64,000 nucleotides of DNA from RHLJ01 sp965212165 (lineage in GTDB: Bacteria > Bacteroidota > Rhodothermia > Balneolales > Balneolaceae), in the NCBI GenBank assembly GCA_965212165.1, contig OZ243096.1, positions 2,108,001 to 2,172,000 on the forward strand. The letters run 5' to 3'. A model generated the notes under the pieces. That model saw only the letters and a list, made by a program, of their open reading frames with translations, did no database searches and was not told the origin of the DNA. The first letter of the stretch is position 1, and each line of letters begins with the position of its first letter. The position numbers and the translations under genes were made by a program. Positions 26,835 to 37,281 of the stretch are shown here, one piece after another.

Positions 26835-29800
26835 ATGAAGCATGGGTTAAAAAATACACTGGGTAATAAAATGGAAAGCAGAATTAAAAAGATTTCTGGG
26901 TTGCTGCTTATTGGGCTGATGGTATTTTCCGGGAAAGTACATGCTCAAATAGCGGGTTACGATTATTATAAACCACTGGTCATTAATAGTGGTCAAGTAC
27001 AAGGAACAAATACTAATTTCCCAGTACTAATAAGTTACACAGACCCAGATTTGATAGGGAAAGTGCAGCCTGATGGAGACGATATTGTTTTTGCTACATC
27101 AACAATTAGTACTTCTATTCTTAATCACCAGTTAGAGAGTTATAATTCAACTACAGGTGCATTGAGAGTTTGGGTTCAAGTGCCTACCGTTTCTACAGCT
27201 GGCGAAACGATATATATGTTTTATGGGAATAGTTCTGCAACGAATCAGTCAACTTCTGCGGTTTGGGATAATAATTACCAACTGGTTATGCATATGGATA
27301 ACCTTTCAAATGCAACACAAATAAGTCAATCGATTACTGATAATGGAACAACAGCTGCAACAGGACAAATTGGAGGTGGTAGAGATTTTGAAAGAGATCA
27401 AAATGATTTTATCTCAGTCGCAGATAATTCTAGTTTAGATATAACTGGTCAAATTTCGATCTCATTCTGGTTTAGACAGGAAAGTGCTGTAGCTCCAGAT
27501 TATGTGACAAAAGGAACTAATGAATCATATGAAGCTACTTCAAGAAATGGTATAAGAACAAGGTTCTCAAAAAATGGAGGAAATAATCTAACCACTCCAA
27601 ATTCAGGTGACTTAATAACAGGTCAGTGGCAATACTTAGTATTTGTACAATCTGGAACTGGTAGAAATATATATCAAGATGGTGTCTCAGTAGCTTCAGA
27701 TGGAAATACGGATGCATTTGCTACGAATAATAATCCACTTCAAATTTCTAGAAATGGAGATGCTGTTGATGGGATTATGGATGAAGTTAGAATATCAAAT
27801 ATAGCTCGTTCAGCTAATTGGATTGCTACAGAATATAATAACCAATTAAATCCTGGTACTTTTAGTACTCCTGGTAGCGAAGTTGAACTAATTCCGCCTT
27901 TAGCACCATCAAATGTGGCTGCTTTAGCTTTAGTTGGAGCCGATATTCAAATTACTTTTGATGATGTAGATGAACCTGCTGCACAAAGTGGAGTTGGGTT
28001 ATACTCAATTCAAAGATCTAGCACATCTGGAAATGGATATACTGAAATTGGTACTATTACTGATAATGAAAGTGCGTCATATAATTATTTAGATAATACA
28101 GCTGTTGATGGTACTACTTATTTCTATGTAGTTACTGCTATAGATAATGATGGAAATGAAAGTTTGATATCGTCTCAAGTTGATGCTAGTTCAGATGGTT
28201 CGGCTACAGTTCCTACAAATATCGCATCAAATGTAGTTTCGGCAACGTCCGTAGAAATTACCTTTAATGATGCAGACGAACCGGGTAGTGGAATTACTTC
28301 CTATTCAGTTAAACGTTCAATTACACCAGGTAGTGGCTATTCTCAGGTTGGAACGGTAACAGATAATGAAAGCAATACTTACACTTTTACTGATAATACA
28401 GTTACAGCAAATAATGAATACTATTATATAGTAACAGCTTTTGACAATCTTGGAAATGAAAGTGGGAACTCTACAGAAGTTTCTGCAAATACTGATTTAG
28501 TTTCACCAACGCTTTCAAATGCGAGTGCTAATGGTAATACATTAGCTCTAGACTACAATGAAAATCTAGATGTAGCATCAACCCCAGCTTTAGGAGATTT
28601 TACAGTTCGTATTAATGGAACACCAGTTACCATAACAAATGCATATATCAATACTACCTCTTTATTTATAGTATATAATCCTCCTGCTAATTTTGGAGAT
28701 ACTATGGAATTAGATTATTCATCTGGTGTAAACCCAATTCAAGATAGTGCTGGAAATCAGGTAGTAAATCTTATTGCTCAATCTGTTTTTAATAATACAG
28801 CTGATAACACAGCTCCATCTGCACCATCAAATGTAACTGCAACTGCAATATTTGGTGGAGATATAAACATCAGCTTTGACGATGTAGATGAAGCCGGTAG
28901 CGGTGTAGATAGTTATTCAATTAAAAGATCAACTACTTCAGGTAGCGGATATACACAAATCGGTACAATAACCGATAATGAAAGTGTATCCTATACATTT
29001 AATGATAACAATACGGTAAATGGCACGACCTATTATTATATAGTTACAGCTATTGATGGATCCTCGAATGAAAGCATGAATTCCAATGAATCATCAGCTG
29101 AAGCAGGATCCGTTACTGATAATACAGCTCCTTTATTAAGTTCAAGCTCTGTAGGTGATGATGTCCTAGTATTAGATTACAGCGAAAGTTTAAGTTTAAG
29201 TTCTATCCCTTCGGTTAACGATTTTACACTTCGAATAAATGGAAACCCAGCAACGATTAGTTCAGTTTCTGTTACTGGTGATAAAGTTTCATTGACTTTT
29301 ACACCTAATGTACTTCCTGGAGATAACGTTGAATTAGATTATACTTCTGCTACAAATCCAATTGAGGATTTTGCAGGAAATAATGCGATTAACCTATCAG
29401 CTCAAACAATTAATAATCAACCTGCTTTTAATACAGGTTTTGGTCCAAATCCATGTCCTATAGTAAATGGAAAAGATATAGCATGGACTTGTTTTAATGG
29501 AGTTAATAATGCAACAAGTATAACAGCTGAAATTGGCGACTTAGTAATCGCAACAGTATCTGCAGCGACTAATTCCTCAACTATATTTTCACCAAATGCT
29601 ATTCAGAGTTGGGCAAGTGGTGTTTTCTCAGGTGATCAATTTAATGGTCCACAGTTAAACCCTAATGGAGCTTCAGGTGATGTCACCTCATTCGATATTG
29701 ATATCTCATCTTCAATTCCTTCGGATGCCATCGTTTTTTCATTAAACAGATTACGACCTAATGGTGGGGCTACATCCTATACAATGGAAGCATTTAATGG

Positions 29801-32800
29801 CTCAAATCAACGTGTAGATTTGACTGGTTGGTTAAATGGACAAGGAACTGATGGTGGAGTTTGTACAAACACAATGAATTTGAGTTATAGTAATAATGGA
29901 GAAACCATTGGTTTTCAACCACAGGTTTCAGCAAACCCATCGTGTGCTTCGTCTTCTGCTCCTATATGGTTTCGAATTAGTAATACTGATGTAGAGCGTA
30001 TTGAAATTAGAAAAATTGCTGAAGCTCCAGATAATATACACATTGGAATAGGTGTTATTGCCGATTTTGGCGATGCTCCAAATACATATGGTACTCTCTA
30101 CAACTCTCGTTCAATACCAGCAGCTTTTCACTTATTAAATAATACTGCACCCAATACAGTTTATTTTGGAAATGGTGTTGATGGTGATGGAAATGGAATT
30201 TCAAATAGTACTTCAACAGGAGATGATTCAGAAGTTTCGTCGATTGGTGGTGGAGACGATGAAGACGGTATAAGCTCACTTCCTACATTAAATAGTGCTG
30301 AATCTAATTACTCAACAACACTTTCATGTACAGATGGTGGATATGTTGGGGGATGGGTTGATTTAGATCAGTCTGATACATTTGATCCCGGCGAATTCGA
30401 TTCCAATATATGTTCTAGTGGTAGTGTTACATTGAATTGGAATGGAATAACTGGGTTAATACCTGGTACTACATATGCTCGTTTTAGAATTGCCTCAGAT
30501 CCTTCTGAAGTTGCAAATCCAACTGGTGGAGCTAGCGATGGTGAAGTAGAAGATTATACACTAGATATTTTAGATCCATTAGAACCAGACTTAGAATTAA
30601 GTAAAACAGTTGATAATTCAACTCCAGTTGAAGGCGAGAACATACTTTTCACAGTTAAGGTAAAGAACTTAGGACCTGATCCTGCAACAGAAATTAAAGT
30701 AACCGACCAACTACCAGCGGGTTTAACTTATGTTGGATTTGTAGCCGGACAAGGAACTTATGTTAACGGTACAGGAATTTGGGATGTAGGATCGATTGCA
30801 GTTAATGATTCTACTACTTTAGTAATTCAAGCTACAGTAAATGCTTCAACTTTAGGGCAAACAATTACTAATAATGCTTCCATTACTTCTTTAAAAGAAA
30901 CAGATCCAAATCTGTCTAATAATGCTGCTTCATCTGGAATTACAGTAGTTCCCGAAGCATCTGATATAGGTGTTTCTATGTCTGTTGATGATAATACTGT
31001 ATTAGTTGGACAAACCATTGAATATGAAATTATTGTTGTAAACAATGGACCAGAAGACGCAACTGGACTATCCATTTTAGACCAACTTCCAACTGGTGTA
31101 AGCTATCAATCAAATACAGCTACTGCAGGAAGCTATTCAAATTCGACAGGAATATGGAATATTGGAAACCTAGCGAATGGTGCAATTGATACCCTAATTA
31201 TTACAGTTGAAATTGATCTAGGAACTGAAGGGAATCAAATCACAAATTCAGCAGATATCACGGCTTTAGATCAAAATGATCTGAATTCGGCTAATAATAC
31301 TTCTGCAATTAGTATTGACGTAATAACTGCTAGTTACCCAGTATCTTGTCAAGATGTAACAGGTTTAGTTTTTACTGGAAGTACACTTGATTCCGGAACA
31401 GGTGGACAAGTAGGTGCAATTTATCGATTTAATAATGTGACAACCGGAGTATATGCCGAGTTTGAAATTCTTACGGTAAATAATGCCAACCTCGTAAACT
31501 TTGACCAAATTGCTTCTGGTGGACTTGATACAAATTTTCAACCTCAGATTGAAGCGGTAGATGTAAATCAGAATGACGGATATATTGATTTTGAAATAAG
31601 ATTCTATGATGCTGTAACTGATAATCCAAGATTTTTAACATTTGCTGCTTCTGCAGTTGATGTGGATGGAGACCCAAATGGAGCTCGAGAATTTGCAGGT
31701 TTCCAAAGGTTAACTTCGTTCACTGTGGAAGCAAATACAGACCTTATTCAGAATAGTGAAGGAATATTTACAACATTCGAGTCTGCTCAACCTATTGTAG
31801 TTCCTGGTATAGATCCAAATGATACAAATAACCTTGCTTTTACTACCTATACAAACGAGCCTAGCTTTAGGTTAAGAGCTGGGATTAAGGATCCGACTGC
31901 TACTGGTTTTACGCAACGTCTATTTGCTTTCAATTTTGACCCATGTATATCAGAGAACTTTACAACCCCAACCTCCTCTGATATTGTTGATATATCTGTT
32001 ATTAAGTCGGTAGATTTTGTGACTCCGGCTGTATCTGATGTTGTAACGTATACAATTACAGCAAAAAATGAACAAGGTAATTCTGTAGGAAACATAGCAG
32101 TTACAGATCAAATACCTAACGGGTTAACGTATGTAGCTAATTCTGCTGTTGCGACAAAAGGGACATTTAATAGTAGTACTGGCATTTGGGATATTGGAAC
32201 TTTTTCTGGGCAAGAATCTGCGATACTTACCTTTGAAGCAACCGTTAATACTGGACAAGAGGGCAACACAATAACAAATACTGCCTCTTTATCTAATTTT
32301 ACTGGCACTGATGGTAATACCTCAAATAATAGTGCATCAGTTGATATAGCAATATTTGATCCTAATTCAGGACTTACTTGTAATGAGCCACCACTATTTT
32401 CTTTTGTAAATCCAAACTTAGAACAGGGAGTACCACTATCAACAAATGCAATTTATCGTTTCAGTAATATTGCATCCGGGGTAGATGCATTGGTTAAGGT
32501 TGTTGCAATTAATAATGCAACTCTTGATGATATCGATAATGACGGTATCTCAAACAGTCCAGCAAATTTTAGTCCTTTCTTTACTGCACTTGGTGGTGGT
32601 GGTTATATAGATTGGGAAATTAGATTAGTACAGACGGGTACAAATACACCAATCAAAAGAAGTTTTGCTCTTACAGGTCTAGATATTGATGGGTTTTCGG
32701 CGAATGGGAATTCATTAACTGATTATTTAGGATTTGCTCAGAATCGTTCAAGTACGGTAGAAGGTGGAACTAATCTAATTATAGGTAGTTCTGGGCCTTT

Positions 32801-35800
32801 TCAAACATTTGAATCTGGCGTTTTAACTGATGGAAATGGAACATTTGATTTAGATCATATGGCTTACATAGTGTATAATTACACTTCTATATTACAGATA
32901 CGTACAGGTACAAATACTTCTGCAGGATACTCAGATGATCGCTTAGTGGATATCGATTTTACACAATGTCGGAATCAAGATTTTGCTAACCCAGTTGTAA
33001 ATACAAGAAATGCGAATATTGCAGTTACTAAAACTGCAGATGAAACTAACCCTCTTGAAAATGAAACGGTTAATTTTACAATTAATGTTACAAATAACGG
33101 TTCAGAAGATGCTACAGAATTAGATATCAATGAAACATTACCAGCTGGACTTACACTTGTACAAGCTACTCCAACTCAAGGTTCATATAATCAGCTCACA
33201 AAATTATGGAGCATTGGTAGTTTAGCAAATGGAGCTTCTGCTTCATTAGTTCTTGAAACTACAGTTAATTCGGGATTATCTCAGGACTCGCTAGTAAATA
33301 AGGCTTTTGTTCAAGGCTTGAATCAATTCGATCCTAACGCATTGAATGACACCTCAAGCGTTACACTATATTTAAGTGTTCAAATAAGTGGTACTGTTTT
33401 CGAAGATATTAAAGGAGATGGATATACTGAAGACCTGAATTTTGGTGATGCATCGGGCGACCAACAGGCACTAGAAAATGTAGAAGTTCTACTTTTTAAA
33501 GATGGTGGTGATGGCTTAGCAGATGGTACCGATGATACATATTTAAGAAGCACAACTACGAATAATGCTGGTTTCTATTCTTTTAATATTGGTGAAGACG
33601 CAGATTTTTGGATTGTAGTTAATTCCAAAACCGGAGACTTATCAAATGGAACAACGTGGGGTGAACAAACCTATGCAGCAGCTGGAGCACTTTGTGATGA
33701 TGGAACTGGTACTACAACTACAAAAACTGCCTTAGGTCATTGTTTTGGTGGTAGAAGAGGCGGGATTTCAGATAATATAACTTCCCCATATGATGCCAAT
33801 GATTTAGCAAATGCGGAACATGTCATAAAAAGATCTGTTACAAATTCTGGGATTACTGGTATTGATTTTGGATTCAGTTTTAATGTAGTGACAAGAATGA
33901 ATGATAATGATTCAGATCTTGGAGCTAGTAGACATAGCCAAGGGACTCTCCGTCAATTTATTTTAAATGCGAATGCTATTACCGGTGCAAATACCATGCG
34001 ATTCGTGCCTACTGTTCCAGCAACAAATGGAGGAGGTAGCGGCCAATGGTGGAGCTATGGTCTTCTCACAGAATTACCTGTAATTACAGATCCGTTAACA
34101 ACTATTGATGGGACTGCATATCTCTTAACTGCACCAAAAACTTCAAGAAATGATAATACGGGTTCTGTTGGTAGTGGTGGTTTAATAGGTATCGATAACA
34201 TCTCGATTAATACATTTACTAATAAAGAGTTCGAAATAAATTTAAGTAATCTTGGCTCAAATGCATTTGTTGTAAATACTGCAGGTGCTTTTGTAATAAG
34301 ACAGATATCAGTTTATAATAATACTACTGGCACAGGTTTAAAAGTTCAAAATGCATCAAGCGGACTGATTGAAAATAACTTAATTGGGTCACGAGCTTCT
34401 GGTGTTGACCAAGGGTCGGGATTTAGACTTGGTACGGGTATTATGTTCGAAGGAGGATCAAGTACAACACTTATTCAGAATAACTATGTGGCTTTTTTAG
34501 ATGGGTCAGCTATAAAATCCACCGTTTCAAATTCTGTTATAACTGTGTTCAAAAACGAAATTTACCAAGCTGGTTTGGTAGATACTCAATCTGATGGTAT
34601 TGAAGGGATTGGAACATGGATAATAACTCAGAACTTAATAAGAGAGATAGGTAATTCTGGAAGTGCAGATCTAGATGGCGGAAGCGGAATTGAAATTGGC
34701 GCTAATACAGGAAATAGTTCTGGAAGTACTATTCGTAATAATACGATTAGAAATAATAAGCTATCAGGTATTAATGTATTGAATAGTGTATCAAGTACGC
34801 TTATTGAGAAAAATATTATAAATGGTAATGGTACTAATTATACATCTGGTTCTCCTAAAAAAGGTGCAGGTATTAAACTAACCACCCCTAATTCTGTAGC
34901 ACAACAGGGGATTAGAATTACCAAGAATAGTTTTTATGATAATAAAGGTATTTCAATAGATAGAGTAACTGGTGGAAATGGTGAAGCAGATGGAGTTTCT
35001 CCGAATGATGGTATTTTAGATGCAGCTTCAACATCCCCAAATAGAGGTTTAGATTACCCTGTATTTACATTAGCTACCCTTAATGGATCTGTTCTAACAG
35101 TTGAAGGATATATAGGAACTACAGCAACCAAGCTGTCTGGTGTTTACACTATCGAAATATATAAAGCCGATAATGATGGTGATAATATAGGATTAGTAGA
35201 AGTAGGTGGTTCAATAACCGTTGCACATGGTGAAGGCCGAAATCTTATAGGTACTATATCAACAAATTCGAATGGGTTTTTTGCAACCGATATCACATTA
35301 TCTGGAGCTGTTCCATTAGCATTTAATGATCGAATAACAGCAATTGCAATTAGTTCTGTAAATAATACTTCCGAATTTAGTGGCAATCAACGTGTGGTTC
35401 CAACTGGTGTTGGTATATCTGGATTCGTTTATCACGATACTAATCATAATACAGTAAAAGATGCCTCTGAAACTGGCTTAGAAAACGTTACTATAGTACT
35501 ATATAATGTTGCAGCCAATAGTTGTAAGAGTGTTTTAACAGATTCTCAAGGTAGATATGAGTTCACTAATATTTTAAATGGAAACTATAATCTAATTGAA
35601 TCTTTTGGACAAAGTGTTCCTACACCTGATATCTGTACACCTGCCGAAGTTGATCCAGATAATTTTATATCAACAACTCCTAACCTTAGATCGGTTAATG
35701 TAAATAACTTACCTGTTTTCCAGAATTTCGGTGACTATGAAGGGATCAAAATTTCTGGAAAAGTATTTAACGATAATGGTATTTCTTCGGGAACTGGAAA

Positions 35801-36812
35801 TGATGGGATTTTAAATGGGGGTGAAACAGGATTTGGATCACAACTTATAAAAGTAGTTACTTCAACAAATACACTTATTGAACAAGTGGCTTCTGCTGCT
35901 GATGGTACATATTCCTTATTTGTACCAGCATCAACCGTTGGTGAAGGTGGAACTGTAAAAGTTGTAGAAACTAATGGTCCTGAAAAAATATCAACAGGAG
36001 GAACTGCAGGAACTACCTCAGGTTCTTATAATATTTCAACAGATGAAACTTCATTCAGTATTTCACTCGGTACCATATATACTGGAGTTGATTTTGCAGA
36101 TGTACAAGTAAGTAGATTGTTAACGGATGGAGAACGTTCAGCAGCACCAGGTGCAGTAGTAACTTTCCAACATCTATTTGATCCTAAAACTTCAGGTGAT
36201 GTGCTATTCACAACTAATTCTATCAATAACCCAACTAACCCAAGTTGGCCAGTTATTTTGTATCAAGATTTGAATTGTAATGGTGAAATTGACACAAATG
36301 AACCAGTTTTATTACCTACCCAAGCAATAACTGTTGTAGCAGATCAAAATGTTTGTTTGCTACTAAAAGTAACAGCTCCTTATGGGTTAAATGATGGGGC
36401 TTCAAGTACAACCACAATAACAGCTACTTTTAGTTTTGATAATACGAGCCCGGTTATACAAGAAGTTTTAAATAGAACTGATTTAGTTACAATTGGGACA
36501 GAAACTGCTGGGTTAATTATTCTAAAATCAGTAGATAAAGCACAAGCACTTCCTGGTGCAAACCTGGTGTATTCAATTGACTATGAAAACCTAGGTGACG
36601 AACCTATTAGTCAGGTTGAAATTATTGATGTGATTCCAAGTTTTACCACCTATGTATCAAGTACTTGCGGGGCATTACCGACAGGAATTACGAATTGTAT
36701 AATAACGGCACCAAGTGTTGGTGCAAGTGGAACCTTAAAATGGACATTTACTGGAACATTAGATCCAGGAAAAACTGGGACTGTAACATTTACAGTAAAA
36801 ATTGATGATTAA
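26835..36812 (+). CDS. Giant multidomain surface adhesin-like protein
   Basis: About 3325 aa. The ATG at 26835 follows a GTG (26832) that overlaps the previous stop; ATG 26871 would give a shorter signal peptide. Signal sequence ends KVHAQ. Approximate order: DUF2341-like (45-125), LamG/concanavalin-like (145-335), fibronectin-III-like units (355-560, 660-755) alternating with SwmB-like domains (560-655, 760-870), GEVED-type region (1080-1250, GGWVDLDQSDTFDPGEF), four DUF11 modules between 1253 and 2180 interleaved with two copies of an unnamed ~200-aa Cys-bounded module. SdrD_B-like domain (2180-2360), right-handed beta-helix (2370-2720), further SdrD_B units (2860-3080) and two terminal DUF11-like modules follow. 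No T9SS tail. It probably extends from the cell and binds glycans or surfaces; ligand unknown. It is translationally close to the giant outer-membrane gene, implying joint production. Confidence 0.85.
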   Translation: MKHGLKNTLGNKMESRIKKISGLLLIGLMVFSGKVHAQIAGYDYYKPLVINSGQVQGTNTNFPVLISYTDPDLIGKVQPDGDDIVFATSTISTSILNHQLESYNSTTGALRVWVQVPTVSTAGETIYMFYGNSSATNQSTSAVWDNNYQLVMHMDNLSNATQISQSITDNGTTAATGQIGGGRDFERDQNDFISVADNSSLDITGQISISFWFRQESAVAPDYVTKGTNESYEATSRNGIRTRFSKNGGNNLTTPNSGDLITGQWQYLVFVQSGTGRNIYQDGVSVASDGNTDAFATNNNPLQISRNGDAVDGIMDEVRISNIARSANWIATEYNNQLNPGTFSTPGSEVELIPPLAPSNVAALALVGADIQITFDDVDEPAAQSGVGLYSIQRSSTSGNGYTEIGTITDNESASYNYLDNTAVDGTTYFYVVTAIDNDGNESLISSQVDASSDGSATVPTNIASNVVSATSVEITFNDADEPGSGITSYSVKRSITPGSGYSQVGTVTDNESNTYTFTDNTVTANNEYYYIVTAFDNLGNESGNSTEVSANTDLVSPTLSNASANGNTLALDYNENLDVASTPALGDFTVRINGTPVTITNAYINTTSLFIVYNPPANFGDTMELDYSSGVNPIQDSAGNQVVNLIAQSVFNNTADNTAPSAPSNVTATAIFGGDINISFDDVDEAGSGVDSYSIKRSTTSGSGYTQIGTITDNESVSYTFNDNNTVNGTTYYYIVTAIDGSSNESMNSNESSAEAGSVTDNTAPLLSSSSVGDDVLVLDYSESLSLSSIPSVNDFTLRINGNPATISSVSVTGDKVSLTFTPNVLPGDNVELDYTSATNPIEDFAGNNAINLSAQTINNQPAFNTGFGPNPCPIVNGKDIAWTCFNGVNNATSITAEIGDLVIATVSAATNSSTIFSPNAIQSWASGVFSGDQFNGPQLNPNGASGDVTSFDIDISSSIPSDAIVFSLNRLRPNGGATSYTMEAFNGSNQRVDLTGWLNGQGTDGGVCTNTMNLSYSNNGETIGFQPQVSANPSCASSSAPIWFRISNTDVERIEIRKIAEAPDNIHIGIGVIADFGDAPNTYGTLYNSRSIPAAFHLLNNTAPNTVYFGNGVDGDGNGISNSTSTGDDSEVSSIGGGDDEDGISSLPTLNSAESNYSTTLSCTDGGYVGGWVDLDQSDTFDPGEFDSNICSSGSVTLNWNGITGLIPGTTYARFRIASDPSEVANPTGGASDGEVEDYTLDILDPLEPDLELSKTVDNSTPVEGENILFTVKVKNLGPDPATEIKVTDQLPAGLTYVGFVAGQGTYVNGTGIWDVGSIAVNDSTTLVIQATVNASTLGQTITNNASITSLKETDPNLSNNAASSGITVVPEASDIGVSMSVDDNTVLVGQTIEYEIIVVNNGPEDATGLSILDQLPTGVSYQSNTATAGSYSNSTGIWNIGNLANGAIDTLIITVEIDLGTEGNQITNSADITALDQNDLNSANNTSAISIDVITASYPVSCQDVTGLVFTGSTLDSGTGGQVGAIYRFNNVTTGVYAEFEILTVNNANLVNFDQIASGGLDTNFQPQIEAVDVNQNDGYIDFEIRFYDAVTDNPRFLTFAASAVDVDGDPNGAREFAGFQRLTSFTVEANTDLIQNSEGIFTTFESAQPIVVPGIDPNDTNNLAFTTYTNEPSFRLRAGIKDPTATGFTQRLFAFNFDPCISENFTTPTSSDIVDISVIKSVDFVTPAVSDVVTYTITAKNEQGNSVGNIAVTDQIPNGLTYVANSAVATKGTFNSSTGIWDIGTFSGQESAILTFEATVNTGQEGNTITNTASLSNFTGTDGNTSNNSASVDIAIFDPNSGLTCNEPPLFSFVNPNLEQGVPLSTNAIYRFSNIASGVDALVKVVAINNATLDDIDNDGISNSPANFSPFFTALGGGGYIDWEIRLVQTGTNTPIKRSFALTGLDIDGFSANGNSLTDYLGFAQNRSSTVEGGTNLIIGSSGPFQTFESGVLTDGNGTFDLDHMAYIVYNYTSILQIRTGTNTSAGYSDDRLVDIDFTQCRNQDFANPVVNTRNANIAVTKTADETNPLENETVNFTINVTNNGSEDATELDINETLPAGLTLVQATPTQGSYNQLTKLWSIGSLANGASASLVLETTVNSGLSQDSLVNKAFVQGLNQFDPNALNDTSSVTLYLSVQISGTVFEDIKGDGYTEDLNFGDASGDQQALENVEVLLFKDGGDGLADGTDDTYLRSTTTNNAGFYSFNIGEDADFWIVVNSKTGDLSNGTTWGEQTYAAAGALCDDGTGTTTTKTALGHCFGGRRGGISDNITSPYDANDLANAEHVIKRSVTNSGITGIDFGFSFNVVTRMNDNDSDLGASRHSQGTLRQFILNANAITGANTMRFVPTVPATNGGGSGQWWSYGLLTELPVITDPLTTIDGTAYLLTAPKTSRNDNTGSVGSGGLIGIDNISINTFTNKEFEINLSNLGSNAFVVNTAGAFVIRQISVYNNTTGTGLKVQNASSGLIENNLIGSRASGVDQGSGFRLGTGIMFEGGSSTTLIQNNYVAFLDGSAIKSTVSNSVITVFKNEIYQAGLVDTQSDGIEGIGTWIITQNLIREIGNSGSADLDGGSGIEIGANTGNSSGSTIRNNTIRNNKLSGINVLNSVSSTLIEKNIINGNGTNYTSGSPKKGAGIKLTTPNSVAQQGIRITKNSFYDNKGISIDRVTGGNGEADGVSPNDGILDAASTSPNRGLDYPVFTLATLNGSVLTVEGYIGTTATKLSGVYTIEIYKADNDGDNIGLVEVGGSITVAHGEGRNLIGTISTNSNGFFATDITLSGAVPLAFNDRITAIAISSVNNTSEFSGNQRVVPTGVGISGFVYHDTNHNTVKDASETGLENVTIVLYNVAANSCKSVLTDSQGRYEFTNILNGNYNLIESFGQSVPTPDICTPAEVDPDNFISTTPNLRSVNVNNLPVFQNFGDYEGIKISGKVFNDNGISSGTGNDGILNGGETGFGSQLIKVVTSTNTLIEQVASAADGTYSLFVPASTVGEGGTVKVVETNGPEKISTGGTAGTTSGSYNISTDETSFSISLGTIYTGVDFADVQVSRLLTDGERSAAPGAVVTFQHLFDPKTSGDVLFTTNSINNPTNPSWPVILYQDLNCNGEIDTNEPVLLPTQAITVVADQNVCLLLKVTAPYGLNDGASSTTTITATFSFDNTSPVIQEVLNRTDLVTIGTETAGLIILKSVDKAQALPGANLVYSIDYENLGDEPISQVEIIDVIPSFTTYVSSTCGALPTGITNCIITAPSVGASGTLKWTFTGTLDPGKTGTVTFTVKIDD

Positions 36813-36833
36813 AAGAGATAAAAGACGTAGATA

Positions 36834-37244
36834 ATGATAAAAACAGATAAACCTATTGTATTTCTTGTAGAAGATAATCCTGCTTATCGACTAGTTATTA
36901 AAGTTATACTTGAAAAAATCGGCTTAATGGTTATGCAGTTCGAAAATGGGCGAAAAGCTTCAGAAATGATAGAACATATTAAGCCAGCACTAATTATATC
37001 AGATTTAGATATGCCGGAGGTGAATGGATTTCAATTATTTAAATTCGTTCGAGCTAATTATGCTGAATATGAAGTTCCCTTTTTATTTATTTCATCAACA
37101 GCATCAAAAAAGAAAAGAAAGAAGGCATCCAAGCTTAGTTCATTTAGAATGTTAAATAAACCAGTTTCACCCCAAGAACTTGAGAATGCCATTAAAGAGA
37201 GATTAAATGCTACAGAAAAAGAAAGTTCAATTCTAAAAAACTAA
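36834..37244 (+). CDS. Receiver-only response regulator
   Basis: The 136-aa protein is a single CheY-like receiver domain without an output domain. It has acidic residues E13-D14 at the start (FLVEDN), phospho-acceptor D57 in ISDLDMPEVNG, the conserved Ser/Thr in FISST, and the lysine in LNKP. A short basic stretch (SKKKRKKASK) replaces the usual loop before the last helix. Stand-alone receivers act through protein contacts, for example in motility or phosphorelays. It starts 21 bp after the giant adhesin gene and ends 37 bp before recO, so it may share a transcript with either. The cognate kinase is unknown. Confidence 0.9.
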   Translation: MIKTDKPIVFLVEDNPAYRLVIKVILEKIGLMVMQFENGRKASEMIEHIKPALIISDLDMPEVNGFQLFKFVRANYAEYEVPFLFISSTASKKKRKKASKLSSFRMLNKPVSPQELENAIKERLNATEKESSILKN

Positions 37245-37281
37245 GCTTTCTTTTAAGTAACACTAAGAATATGTTCTTTGT

